Source of the DNA: Streptomyces mirabilis
GTDB lineage: Bacteria; Actinomycetota; Actinomycetes; Streptomycetales; Streptomycetaceae
NCBI RefSeq assembly: GCF_018310535.1
Contig: NZ_CP074102.1
Span: 6,944,001 to 7,008,000, forward strand
Direction: 5' to 3'
DNA: 64,000 bases
The first letter of the stretch is position 1. Each line of letters opens with the position of its first letter. Shown one piece after another: positions 43,809-53,048 of the stretch. Made by a program: the position numbers and the translations under genes. The notes under the pieces were generated by a model that saw only the letters and a list, made by a program, of their open reading frames with translations, was not told where the DNA came from and made no database searches.

Positions 43809-44569
43809 GTCTTGTCGTTCGGCGTGCGGGACACCGTCAGGCCCGTTGACCTTGCCGCGTGGGCGAAGGCCACCGCGTCCCGGACGGCCGCCGCGTACGG
43901 GTCGTTGTTGAAGTACGCGTACACCTCGTGGTCGTCGGACCAGGTGTCCGCGACGCGTCGTACCCAGGTCGTCAGGGACTGCCGGCCGTAGCGGGGCCAC
44001 GGCTGGGCGCGGCCCTCGTGGAAGCGGACGTAGCCCCAGTCGGCGGTCCGCCACAGGGGCGTCACGGGGCGGGCCAGCACATCGGCCCAGCAGAGGGCGG
44101 CGCCCCGTGACTCCAGTACCTTGCGCACCTCCGGTGTCCACCAGGAATCGTGTCGCGGTTCGACCGCGACCCGGACGCCGGCGGGGAAGCGGCCCAGGCA
44201 CTCGTCGAGAAGGGCGGGATCGGCGTGCAGCGTGGGCGGGAGCTGGAGCAGGACCGGGCCCAGGCGGTCACCGAGCCCGGCGGCGTGGCCCAGCAGCCGG
44301 CCGACCGGCTCCGCCGGGTCGCGCAGCCGTTTGATGTGCGTCAGATAGCGGCTCGCCTTGAGAGCGACGACGAAGTCCGGCGGGGTGCGCTCCCGCCAGC
44401 TCTCGAAGGTCTCGTGCGTCGGCAGCCGGTAGAAGGCGTTGTTGATCTCGACCGTGGCGAACCGCGCCGCGTACTCCTCCAGCCAGAGCCGCATCGGCAC
44501 TCCGTCCGGGTACAGGACGCCGCGCCAGTCCTTGTACTGCCACCCCGACGTGCCGACGAACAGGGTCAT
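43805..44569 (-). CDS. DUF72 protein (YecE-like)
   Basis: This 254-residue TIM-barrel-like DUF72 protein starts MTLFVGTSGWQYKDWRGVLY, then EEYAARFATVEINNAFYRLP and ASRYLTHIKRLRDP. The C-terminal WGYVRFHEGRAQPWPRYG and VYAYFNNDPYAAAVRDA carry the conserved RFH and NND motifs. The function is unknown; the family is suspected to have hydrolase or nuclease activity. It lies 35 bp downstream of the AAA ATPase gene on the same strand. Confidence 0.92.
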   Translation of the reverse strand: MTLFVGTSGWQYKDWRGVLYPDGVPMRLWLEEYAARFATVEINNAFYRLPTHETFESWRERTPPDFVVALKASRYLTHIKRLRDPAEPVGRLLGHAAGLGDRLGPVLLQLPPTLHADPALLDECLGRFPAGVRVAVEPRHDSWWTPEVRKVLESRGAALCWADVLARPVTPLWRTADWGYVRFHEGRAQPWPRYGRQSLTTWVRRVADTWSDDHEVYAYFNNDPYAAAVRDAVAFAHAARSTGLTVSRTPNDKT

Positions 44570-44604
44570 ACGGCCATCAAAGCACCGCACGGAGTGCCGG
44601 GCAG

Positions 44605-45699
44605 CTACAGATACAGCCCCGCGTCCGCGCCCTCCCGCTGGTCCGGCACCGACGTCGGCGTCGTACCCCGGCGCAGCGCGTACAGCTCGGCCAGGGTCGC
44701 GCCGTCGCGGCCGACGCCCTCCTCCGTGCCCAGCCAGCTCACCGCCTCCGGGCGGGTCAGCGCGCCGACCTCGATCCGGGCGAGACAACGGCCGGGGCGG
44801 ACCACGGCGGGGTGGAGGCGCTCGAGGTCCTCGTTGGTCGTGACGCCCACGAGCACGTTGCGGCCCTGGCCGAGGAGCCCGTCGGTGAGGTTGAGCAGCC
44901 GCGAGAGCGCCTGGCCCGCGGTGTGCTTGGCCTCGCCGCGGATCAGCTCGTCGCAGTCCTCCAGCAGGAGCAGCCGCCAGCGGCCCTTGCCCGTGCCGTC
45001 CTCCTCGCCGATCGCGATGTCCATCAGATAGCCGACGTCGGAGAAGAGCCGCTCCGGGTCGAGGACGCAGTCCACCTGGCACCAGTCGCGCCAGGAACGG
45101 GCCAGGGTGCGCAGGGCCGAGGTCTTGCCCGTGCCGGGCGGGCCGTGCAGCAGCAACAGCCGGCCCGCGATGTCCTCGGGCGTCGTCTTCATCAGCCGGT
45201 CCATGGCGTCCGCCACCGGCCCGGTGTAGTTCGGCCGCACCTCCTCCCACGTACCCGCGGAGATCTGCCGGGTGGTGCGGTGCGGGCCGCGGCGCGGGGA
45301 GACGTACCAGAACCCCATCGTCACGTTCTCCGGCTGGGGTTCGGGTTCGTCCGCCGCGCCGTCCGTCGCCTGGTCGAGGATCTTGGCGGCCAGTTCGGTG
45401 CTGGTCGCGGTGACCGTGACGTCGGCGCCGCGGTTCCAGCGGGACACCAGCAGGGTCCAGCCGTCGCCCTCGGCGAGCGTGGCACTGCGGTCGTCGTCGC
45501 GGGCCGAGCGCAGCACGCGGGCGCCCGGCGGGAGGAGCGTCGCCCCGGACCGTACGCGGTCGATGTTCGCCGCGTGCGAGTGCGGCTGCTCGCCCGTCGC
45601 GAAGCGGCCGAGGAACAGCGCGTCGACGACGTCCGACGGCGAGTCGCTGTCGTCGACGTTGAGCCGGATCGGCAGTGCGTCGTGTGGGTTGGCAGACAT
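44605..45699 (-). CDS. AAA ATPase with N-terminal DUF5925 domain
   Basis: This 364-residue protein has a DUF5925-like N-terminal domain of about 150 residues, then a single AAA+ module: Walker A LLLLHGPPGTGKTSAL, Walker B RLLLLEDCDELI, sensor-1 VLVGVTTNEDLE and the arginine/sensor region HPAVVRPGRCLARIEVG. Family members are actinobacterial and uncharacterised. The start MSANPHDALP at 45699 was chosen; upstream in-frame residues are Arg/Thr-rich. It is divergent from the GH39 gene. Confidence 0.88.
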   Translation of the reverse strand: MSANPHDALPIRLNVDDSDSPSDVVDALFLGRFATGEQPHSHAANIDRVRSGATLLPPGARVLRSARDDDRSATLAEGDGWTLLVSRWNRGADVTVTATSTELAAKILDQATDGAADEPEPQPENVTMGFWYVSPRRGPHRTTRQISAGTWEEVRPNYTGPVADAMDRLMKTTPEDIAGRLLLLHGPPGTGKTSALRTLARSWRDWCQVDCVLDPERLFSDVGYLMDIAIGEEDGTGKGRWRLLLLEDCDELIRGEAKHTAGQALSRLLNLTDGLLGQGRNVLVGVTTNEDLERLHPAVVRPGRCLARIEVGALTRPEAVSWLGTEEGVGRDGATLAELYALRRGTTPTSVPDQREGADAGLYL

Positions 45700-45857
45700 G
45701 CCGCCATGATCCGTCACGCGGGCGCCCCGTGCACCCGGTTTCCGCGGTGCGTCCTGTGTGTCGGCTGTGTCGGTCCGTGTCCCCTCCGTCCTGTTACACG
45801 GCTGTGGTCTTACAAGACCTGTCCCACGGCCGATCCCCGCCGTTACTGTTGCCCTTG

Positions 45858-47279
45858 ATGGGACGTCATGGGTGGAATTCGGGGGCACGGCGGTGGCGGC
45901 TCACCGCGCTGCTCGGCGTGGGAGTGGCCGCTCTGGCCCTGGTGGTGACCTTGCTCAACACCCTGCCCGGAGGCGGCGCGAGCACCGCGGGCACCACCCG
46001 CGACGGGGACAAGGTGCACGGCACCCCCGTCACTCCGCCCCAAACCCCGCAACCCGAGGTGGGCTGGGGTTTCACCCACACCCAGTACAGCGCCGACCAG
46101 GGCAGTGACACGGCCACCCAGCGCGTCGAGGGGCTGCTGCAGAAGCAGTCGCTGCCGCAGATCCAGCACATCATGGGCTGGGGGGCGGGCAACCCCGAAC
46201 CCTCCAAGGGGCGCTACGACTTCTCGGAGATGGACCGCCGTATCGACTTCATGCGGAAGTCCGGCGGGACCCCGGTCGTCACCCTGTGCTGCTCCCCGGA
46301 CTGGATGAAGGGCGGCAAGGCCGGCGCGGACAACACGAACTGGAGCCAGGCCGCCCTGGAGACCGCCCCGGACCGCGCCCACTACGCGGACTTCGCCGCG
46401 CTCGCCGCGACCGTCGCCAAGCGCTATCCGGACGTCCGTCACTTCATCGTCTGGAACGAGTTCAAGGGCTTCTGGAACGACAGCAAGGGCCGCTGGGACT
46501 ACGAGGGCTACACCGAGCTCTACAACCTCGTCTACAAGGCGCTGAAGAAGGTCGACAAGGACATCCTGGTCGGCGGGCCCTACCTCGTCATGGACAGCGT
46601 CGACCCGCGCCAGACGGAGAACGCGTCGACGACCCTGAAGGGCACCTGGGGCACCATGGACCAGCGGGTCCTCGATGCCTTCGACTACTGGAACAAGAAC
46701 AAGGCGGGAGCCGACTTCGTGGTCGTCGACGGCTCCAGCTACACCAAGGACGACGACCTGCTCCCGAACGAGTTCGCGGCCACCGACAAGTTCACCGCCG
46801 TCAGCCGGTGGGTGCGCGAGCAGACCCACGGCCTGCCGCTGTGGTGGGCCGAGTACTACGTGGAGCCCGCCGACGGCAACGACGAGCGTACGGGCTGGTC
46901 CGAGGCCCACCGCGGCGCCGTCCAGGCCGCCGGCCTGATCGCGATGGCCCGCGGCGGCGCCACCTCCGGCTTCTACTGGAACCCGGAGAAGGAGAAGGGC
47001 ACCGACTGCGCGGGCTGCCTGTGGACGCCGACCGACAGTGCCGGTGGCGGCGCGGCCCTGCCCATGCTCGACCTCGTCTCCCGCTTCAGCCGGGCGTTCG
47101 CCCCCGGCACCAAGTACGCGACGGTGTCCGTGGCCCCCGACGACGTGCCAGGCGTCCGCGTCCTCGCCACCGACAAGGCCGTCCTGGTCGTGAACACCCT
47201 GAACCGGTCCATCAGCGCGCAGGTGGACGGCAAGCGGTTCGACATGAAGGCCTACGAAGTGAAGTGGCTCACCCGCTGA
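45858..47279 (+). CDS. Membrane-anchored GH39-type glycoside hydrolase
   Basis: This 473-residue protein has one N-terminal signal-anchor (LLGVGVAALALVVTLLNTLP) and an extracytoplasmic TIM barrel of the GH39/clan-A type. The acid/base Glu is in RHFIVWNEFKGFWND and the nucleophile Glu in PLWWAEYYVEP. A C-terminal beta domain follows. It probably trims or degrades the polysaccharide made by the convergent flippase/GT2 operon. The ATG at 45858 was chosen for the following TM segment. Its last 17 bases form the left arm of the terminator. Confidence 0.85.
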   Translation: MGRHGWNSGARRWRLTALLGVGVAALALVVTLLNTLPGGGASTAGTTRDGDKVHGTPVTPPQTPQPEVGWGFTHTQYSADQGSDTATQRVEGLLQKQSLPQIQHIMGWGAGNPEPSKGRYDFSEMDRRIDFMRKSGGTPVVTLCCSPDWMKGGKAGADNTNWSQAALETAPDRAHYADFAALAATVAKRYPDVRHFIVWNEFKGFWNDSKGRWDYEGYTELYNLVYKALKKVDKDILVGGPYLVMDSVDPRQTENASTTLKGTWGTMDQRVLDAFDYWNKNKAGADFVVVDGSSYTKDDDLLPNEFAATDKFTAVSRWVREQTHGLPLWWAEYYVEPADGNDERTGWSEAHRGAVQAAGLIAMARGGATSGFYWNPEKEKGTDCAGCLWTPTDSAGGGAALPMLDLVSRFSRAFAPGTKYATVSVAPDDVPGVRVLATDKAVLVVNTLNRSISAQVDGKRFDMKAYEVKWLTR

Positions 47280-47309
47280 ACCCGTGATCCCGGGTCCGGG
47301 TGAGCCACT
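47263..47309. terminator. Terminator of GH39 gene overlapping its 3' end
   Basis: Perfect 13-bp arms AGTGGCTCACCCG (within the last codons) and CGGGTGAGCCACT with a 21-base loop. It serves the convergent flippase-fusion gene ending at 47329. Confidence 0.7.
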
Positions 47310-47328
47310 CCGCCTGCTGGGCCTCGTG

Positions 47329-50300
47329 CTACTTCATGGTCAGGAACCGCTGTACGAGCGAGGCCAGCAGCACCGCCAGCAGCGGCAGCGAGAACCAGAA
47401 GCTGCTCTGCAGCCACCGCAGCTGCCGCACACTCGGCCGCACCGCGACCCGTACGACCTCCCGCGCCGCCAGCATGATGATGAGCGCCACGGCCGCCAGC
47501 GCGCCGACGACCGACCACGGTGTCCAGGTGACCAGGGGACCGATCGGCCCGGGAGCGGGCTCGAGTACCTTGCCCGCGGGCTGCTTGCGCAGCGCGTACA
47601 TCGTCACGTCGTCGTTGACGAGGACCTTCTTCAGGTCCTGCCGGTCGTCGAGGTTGCGGATGAGCCGCGACTCCCAGGTCGCCGAGTAGCCCACGTCCAT
47701 CTGGAGGTAGACCACCTGGCTGCGGTTGATCATGAGGTACGAGTTCGGGCCGGCGTCCTTGAGCGACTTGACCAGCCCTGACACCAGCACCGGGTCGCTC
47801 GGCGCCAGCGTCGGCACGTACTGCACCTTCTCCATGTCCCGGGTGCCCCACGGCATCGCGGGCGTCACGTTGTTGACCGTGTCGTTGCTCAGCCACAGCA
47901 GCCGTACGGTCGGCTTGTCGTGCGCGTACACGTAGTTCATGGCCGTGACCTCGCCCGGCCGGATGCGCTCGAAGGACTCGTTGCCCCAGCGGGCCACCAG
48001 GAAGCCGCCCATGAGAAGCAGACCCGTCATGAGCGCGGCCAGCGGGGCGAGGCTGACCCGGTCCTTCTCCCGTTCCTTCGCGGTGGCGCCGGTGCGCGGG
48101 AAGAGGGCGAGCCCGGCCAGCAGTGCCGCCCCCGGCAGGGCGAACATGAAGACCCGCAGGGCCATCTCGCCGCCGTACGACTGCATGCCGAAGCCCAGGA
48201 ACGGGACGAAGGTGAGGACGATCAGCGACCGCTCGCGGTACTTGTGGTCGCGCCGCCGCCACCAGCCCCAGCAGGCGAAGGCCATCACACCGCCGGCGAG
48301 CAGCACGCGTGTGTAGAGGACGAGTTTGTGCGTCGAACTGCCGCCCTGGATACGGCCGGAGACGGAGGTCGACACATTGCTGCCGACGCCGCCGACCCCG
48401 CCGAACAGGTCGTTGAAGTGCCCCGACCAGTAGGGCTCGGCCATGAAGCCGATCCAGACGGAGACCAGGACGGCGAACAGGATCGGCAGCCCGCGCAGTT
48501 CGGATCGGCCGACGAGGACGAGGACCGCGAGCACGCCGAGCATCACGAACGGGGTGAGCTGGTGAGCAGGGACGCTCGCCGCGAACAGGCCGATCAGCAC
48601 CATGAGGAGCACGGCCCGCTGGCGCCGGTCGGTCGGCTCGACCTCCGCCTCGCCCGGGCGCGCCTTCGCCCACAGCACACGCGGCGCCCGGAACCACACG
48701 AGGAGGATCGCCACGAAGACGAGGTAGAGGAGGTAGGTGAAGCCCTGCGGGGAGAAGTAGTCCTGGCCCACCCAGCCGCTCAGCACGAAGATCCAGATGC
48801 CGGTCCACTTGGCGCGCCAGCTCGCCCGCATCGAACGCACGAGCAGGAACATCGGGGCCAGGTAGAGCAGTTGCATGGTCAGCGGCCACCAGCGGATCAC
48901 CTCGGTGAGGTCGCTGACACCGCAGGCCTTGGCGACGAACGCGGCCCCCGCGAAGAAGCCCGGCCAGCTCCAGCGGGCGTCCAGGTCGGGTACCGCGGAG
49001 CCGGTGCGGTCGATGTAGTCGATGAAGCCGAGGTGCTGCCAGGCGGTGGCGAACCGTGGCTCGGTCTCGATGACGGCGGGGAGCGCGTGCAGGGAGATCA
49101 CGGTGGCGAGCAGGGTGATGAGCAGCAGGCCCTTGTGCTCGCGGTTCATCCAGAGCAGCGAGGCGAAGACCGTGATCAGGAGGGCCGCGCCCACGAGGGT
49201 GGGCAGCGGCAGGACGGAGATGAGGCCGAGGCCGCCCATCTCGTCGAGGGAGGCGTCGTTGAGGCTCAGTGCCGGAACCCAGTAGAGGAGCAGCGCGGAG
49301 ATCAGGAGGAAGCCGAGGAGCACGCCGGGTTTGGAAGGGTGTCGTAGGCGGTCGCGGAGGAGTGGAATGGTGTTGTCCGGCGGCTGCGGGTCGTCCGTGG
49401 CCGGGCGCGCGGTTCCCCGGGCCCCTGACGGGGCGCTGTCCGTGCCCTCTGTTTCGAAGGAGGGCGTCACCGCGAAGGAGGGCGTTTCGAAGGGGGCGTC
49501 CACCTCCGGGGCTTCCGCCGGGCCCAGGGAAGCCTCCGAGCCCGGCTCCCGCGCCTCCACGGGCAGCCCCACCGAGGGCAGTTGCGGCTTCATCGCCCAG
49601 GTCGGGCGGTGGTCCGGGCGTGCCTTGGGTGTGCCCGTGGGTGGGGTGCCGGGGCCCGGGCGGACGTCCGGGCGGCGTTCCTGGTGGTCGAAGTCGACGT
49701 GCACGCCGAGGGCGAGGGTGTCGGAGTCGAGGGCCCAGGCAGGCCCCCGCTTCGCCTCGCGCGGCTTGGTCGCGGCCACGTCGCGTGCGCCGAGGTCGGC
49801 GAGGTCCCCGTCCGGCGCCGCGCCCGCCGGGAGTTCGGCGGGCGGCGCGGTCCGTACGATCTTGAACAGCTTGGGCGCGGCGATCGACACGATCACCGCG
49901 AGGCTGGAGATCTCCGCGACGCCCGCCCCGGTCAGGCCCATCCGGGGCAGCAGGATCACCGTCAGGCCGAGGACCAGGACGCACAGCAGGCCCTGCAGAT
50001 AGGCGAGTCCGGAGGTGCGGCTCTGGGCGCGCAGCACCGCGAAGTACGTCTCCATGACGACCCGCAGCAGCGCGCCGACCGCGAACCAGCGCAGCAGCGG
50101 GGTCGCCGCGTGCGCGTAGCCGTCGCCGAAGACGTGCAGGATGAACGGTGCCCCGACGAACAGCAGTCCGCACACGGGCAGCATGATCCGCGCCATGCGC
50201 TTGAGCGCGGCCCGGGTGTTCGCGGCGAGCCGCGCGGGGTCGTGCGAGCCTTCGACGGTCAGCGAGGCGCCCATGTTGATGGCGAGCAGGTTGACCGTGC

Positions 50301-51195
50301 CGCCGATCGTCGTGGTGATGTAGAAGTACGCGTTGTCGGAGGAGCTGACCTGCGAGGCGACGATCACCGGGACGAGATAGACCACGGCGAGCGAGAAGAG
50401 CGAGCCGGTGTAGTCGCCGGCCAGGAAGCGTCCGACCTCCTTGAGCGTGGGCGGGTTCGCGCGCTCCTCGGTCGCCTTGATGTGCCGGGGGACCAGCCGC
50501 CGGAAGACGAGCAGGCCGAGCGGTACCACCGACAGGGCGATCGCGGCGACCCAGGAGACGAAGACGCCCGTCGTCGGGATCGCGGCGGCGAGTGTGACCA
50601 GCAGTGCCAGCTTCACCGCGGAGAACACGGTGTTGCCCACCGGCACCCAGAGCGCGCTGCGCAGTCCGGTCAGCACGCCGTCCTGCAGGGTCAGCAGCGA
50701 CCAGGCGACGACCGCCAGGATGAAGCCGAGGCCGTTGAGCGAGCCGTGCAGGAAGCGGTACGAGGGTCCCCATGCGTTCAGCGTCAGCAGGAAGGCCACG
50801 GCGGCCAGCGCCACGACCACCGAACTTCCCGCGTACGTACGGAAGATGAGGCGTCCGGTGGCGCGGCCCGCGACGGGGATGAAGCGGGCCAGGGCGCCGG
50901 TCAGGGTCACTGCGGTCAGGCCCGCCAGGAGCTTCATCGCGGCGATCGCGGCGGAGCCCTGGCCGACCGCGGCGTCGGAGTAGTAGCGGGCGGCGACCAG
51001 CCAGTAGCCGAGCCCGAGCACCGCGGAGATCCCGGTGTTGAGCATCAGGGCGTAGGCGTTGCGGAAGAGTTGGTTGCCTCCGCCGCCGCCGTCCTTGCGG
51101 CCCCGGCCGGGCAGGCGGAGGCGGCGCCCGGTCCGTTGCTCGGGCGCCTCGGCGGTGGGCGATGAAGCCTGGGCTGTGGTCGTCGTGTCAGACAC
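47329..51195 (-). CDS. Flippase-membrane protein fusion (Wzx-like plus second polytopic domain)
   Basis: This is a single chain of 1288 residues. The N-terminal about 450 residues are a polysaccharide (MOP/Wzx-like) flippase: NAYALMLNTGISAVLGLGYW, GLTAVTLTGALARFIP, SSDNAYFYITTTIGGTVNLL. A Pro/Glu/Thr-rich cytoplasmic linker of about 150 residues follows. The C-terminal about 690 residues hold about 12 more helices and resemble bacterial membrane glycosyltransferase/polymerase-like proteins (LGFLLISALLLYWVPALSLN, GWVGQDYFSPQGFTYLLYL). It would flip and possibly polymerise or modify a surface glycan. Its start overlaps the deacetylase gene by 8 bp. Confidence 0.85.
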   Translation of the reverse strand: MSDTTTTAQASSPTAEAPEQRTGRRLRLPGRGRKDGGGGGNQLFRNAYALMLNTGISAVLGLGYWLVAARYYSDAAVGQGSAAIAAMKLLAGLTAVTLTGALARFIPVAGRATGRLIFRTYAGSSVVVALAAVAFLLTLNAWGPSYRFLHGSLNGLGFILAVVAWSLLTLQDGVLTGLRSALWVPVGNTVFSAVKLALLVTLAAAIPTTGVFVSWVAAIALSVVPLGLLVFRRLVPRHIKATEERANPPTLKEVGRFLAGDYTGSLFSLAVVYLVPVIVASQVSSSDNAYFYITTTIGGTVNLLAINMGASLTVEGSHDPARLAANTRAALKRMARIMLPVCGLLFVGAPFILHVFGDGYAHAATPLLRWFAVGALLRVVMETYFAVLRAQSRTSGLAYLQGLLCVLVLGLTVILLPRMGLTGAGVAEISSLAVIVSIAAPKLFKIVRTAPPAELPAGAAPDGDLADLGARDVAATKPREAKRGPAWALDSDTLALGVHVDFDHQERRPDVRPGPGTPPTGTPKARPDHRPTWAMKPQLPSVGLPVEAREPGSEASLGPAEAPEVDAPFETPSFAVTPSFETEGTDSAPSGARGTARPATDDPQPPDNTIPLLRDRLRHPSKPGVLLGFLLISALLLYWVPALSLNDASLDEMGGLGLISVLPLPTLVGAALLITVFASLLWMNREHKGLLLITLLATVISLHALPAVIETEPRFATAWQHLGFIDYIDRTGSAVPDLDARWSWPGFFAGAAFVAKACGVSDLTEVIRWWPLTMQLLYLAPMFLLVRSMRASWRAKWTGIWIFVLSGWVGQDYFSPQGFTYLLYLVFVAILLVWFRAPRVLWAKARPGEAEVEPTDRRQRAVLLMVLIGLFAASVPAHQLTPFVMLGVLAVLVLVGRSELRGLPILFAVLVSVWIGFMAEPYWSGHFNDLFGGVGGVGSNVSTSVSGRIQGGSSTHKLVLYTRVLLAGGVMAFACWGWWRRRDHKYRERSLIVLTFVPFLGFGMQSYGGEMALRVFMFALPGAALLAGLALFPRTGATAKEREKDRVSLAPLAALMTGLLLMGGFLVARWGNESFERIRPGEVTAMNYVYAHDKPTVRLLWLSNDTVNNVTPAMPWGTRDMEKVQYVPTLAPSDPVLVSGLVKSLKDAGPNSYLMINRSQVVYLQMDVGYSATWESRLIRNLDDRQDLKKVLVNDDVTMYALRKQPAGKVLEPAPGPIGPLVTWTPWSVVGALAAVALIIMLAAREVVRVAVRPSVRQLRWLQSSFWFSLPLLAVLLASLVQRFLTMK

Positions 51196-51988
51196 GGGAA
51201 CGGATGGCCTTCCGGCGGACCTGTCGTGCTCTTCGGACCATGGCGTACCCCTTGGTGAGGGCGCGGTCCCGGACGAAATTGCGGGCGATCGCGCGGCCCT
51301 CGACGAGCCGCTCGAACTCCTCGATACCGGTGTTGCGGCGCACGGTCACGCGTTGCAGGGCGTACGGTCCCTGGCGGCGGCGCGCCAGACCGTTGCCGAC
51401 GGCGAGCGACTGGGCGAAGCCCGTCTCCCGCACCACCCGGCGCACCCGGCGGCTGGAGTAGCCGTAGGGGTACGCGAACGAGACCGGGCGGGTGCCCAAC
51501 TCGTCGGCGATGATCTCCTTGCAGCGCAGCACCTCGAACCGGAGTGCGTCGTCGGAGAGCTGGTCCAGCTGCGGATGCGTGTGGCTGTGCCCGCCGATCT
51601 CGACCTGCTCGGCGGCGAGTTCTCGCACCTGAGCCCAGCTCAGCATGGCGTCGAGGCCGCCTCCGGTGTCGTACGCGCCCTTGATCCACCCCGTCGAGAC
51701 GAACAACGTGGAGGCGAAGCCGTGCTTGGCCAGCACGGGCAGCCCGTGCCGGTGCACGCCCTCGTAACCGTCGTCGAAGGTGATCAGCACGGGTCGCTCC
51801 GGCAGCGGTCCGCCGGACCGCCAACTCGCCGCCAGCGCCGCCGTGTCGACCGGGGTGAACCCCTGGTCCCCGAGCAGTGCCATCTGCTCGGCGAACGCCT
51901 CGGGCCCCACGGACAGCTCACGCGTCGCGTCATTGGGCGCGGCGGCGATGGAGTGGTACATGAGGATGGGTAGGGGAGTGTCGTTCAT
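51188..51988 (-). CDS. Polysaccharide deacetylase (NodB-type, CE4)
   Basis: This 266-residue CE4 deacetylase has no signal peptide. Motif 1 is RPVLITFDDGYEGVH (Asp-Asp), motif 2 is EIGGHSHTHPQLDQLS (metal His pair), and motif 3 is SFAYPYGYSSRRVRRVV. It removes acetyl groups from GlcNAc-containing polymers or precursors. It sits inside the glycan operon between the GT2 and the flippase fusion, so its substrate is probably the lipid-linked intermediate. The C-terminal tail is Arg-rich. Confidence 0.92.
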   Translation of the reverse strand: MNDTPLPILMYHSIAAAPNDATRELSVGPEAFAEQMALLGDQGFTPVDTAALAASWRSGGPLPERPVLITFDDGYEGVHRHGLPVLAKHGFASTLFVSTGWIKGAYDTGGGLDAMLSWAQVRELAAEQVEIGGHSHTHPQLDQLSDDALRFEVLRCKEIIADELGTRPVSFAYPYGYSSRRVRRVVRETGFAQSLAVGNGLARRRQGPYALQRVTVRRNTGIEEFERLVEGRAIARNFVRDRALTKGYAMVRRARQVRRKAIRSRV

Positions 51989-52031
51989 GGGGCCGCCACA
52001 CCTCCCGCGACCCGCGGGGGTCCTCCTGTGG

Positions 52032-53048
52032 TCATGCCGCCGCCCCCTCGCGTCCCGGACCGCTCCCGATCCCGTTCTCGATCTCCGCCACGGTGAACGT
52101 GGCGCCGCCCCTGCGGGCCCGGACGCTGCCGAGTACGTACCCCCCGGCCGCCGTCAGAACACCGGCCACGATGGCGCCCGCTCGGCCCGCGCCGCCGGGG
52201 CGGGCGAGCAGGGCGTCGCGCAGTCCGCGGGCCACCCCGGCGGGCAGGACGCGGGTCGTGTAGCGGCGTTCCGACTCGAGGCCCTTGTCGGCGCCGACGC
52301 TCCGGGCGACCAGGGCCTTGGAGAGGCCCTCGGCGTAGGCGCGGGTGCGGAAGTACGCGAAGTGCTCGCGTGGTTCGGGCACCCGATGGTGGATGACCGC
52401 GCGGTCGTCGATCAGCAGGATCGCGTCCGGGCGGGCACGGGTGAGGCGGATGCACAGCTCCGTCTCCTCGCAGCCCAGCGGACGCTTGTCGCCGTCGCGG
52501 CCGATGCCGGTCGCGAAGCCGCCCGCCGCGTCGAACGCCGTACGACGGAAAGAAGCGTTTCCGCCCAGGACGTTGCGGACCTGGACCCGGCCCGGCGGCA
52601 GCCCCTTGTACGTGCAGCCCACCACCCAGTCGAACTCCTCGGGGAACCAGGCGGGCCGGCGCCCCGACGCCCAGATCGGCATCGTACGGCCGCCGACGGC
52701 CATGACCCGCGGGTCGGCGTACCCCGAGGCGAAGTGGCGCAGCCAGTCGCGCTCGGCCACGGCGTCGTCGTCGAGGAACGCGATGATCTCGCCGTGCGCG
52801 ACGGCGATCCCGGTGTTGCGGCCCGCGGACAGGCCGCGCGGGCCCGCGTTGGCGAGCACCCGTACCGCGTCGGTCTCCTTGTACTCCCTGCTCAGCCGGT
52901 CGAGCAGGGTGGCGTTGTGGTCCACGACGAGGAGCGTCTCCAGAGCGGGCAGCGACTGCGCCCGCACCGAGGAGACCGCCGCGACGATGTCCTCCCAGCG
53001 GTCCTCGGTGTAGACGCAGATCACCACAGAGATGTCGGGACTGCTCAA
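52032..53048 (-). CDS. Glycosyltransferase family 2
   Basis: This 338-residue GT2 enzyme has the nucleotide-sugar fold ISVVICVYTEDRWEDIVAAV, the GRNTGIAVAHGEIIAFLDDD DXD motif and EETELCIRLT (catalytic base region). A C-terminal hydrophobic helix (AGAIVAGVLTAAGGYVLGSV) probably anchors it to the membrane. It is coupled to the upstream GT2 by ATGA. Confidence 0.92.
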   Translation of the reverse strand: MSSPDISVVICVYTEDRWEDIVAAVSSVRAQSLPALETLLVVDHNATLLDRLSREYKETDAVRVLANAGPRGLSAGRNTGIAVAHGEIIAFLDDDAVAERDWLRHFASGYADPRVMAVGGRTMPIWASGRRPAWFPEEFDWVVGCTYKGLPPGRVQVRNVLGGNASFRRTAFDAAGGFATGIGRDGDKRPLGCEETELCIRLTRARPDAILLIDDRAVIHHRVPEPREHFAYFRTRAYAEGLSKALVARSVGADKGLESERRYTTRVLPAGVARGLRDALLARPGGAGRAGAIVAGVLTAAGGYVLGSVRARRGGATFTVAEIENGIGSGPGREGAAA

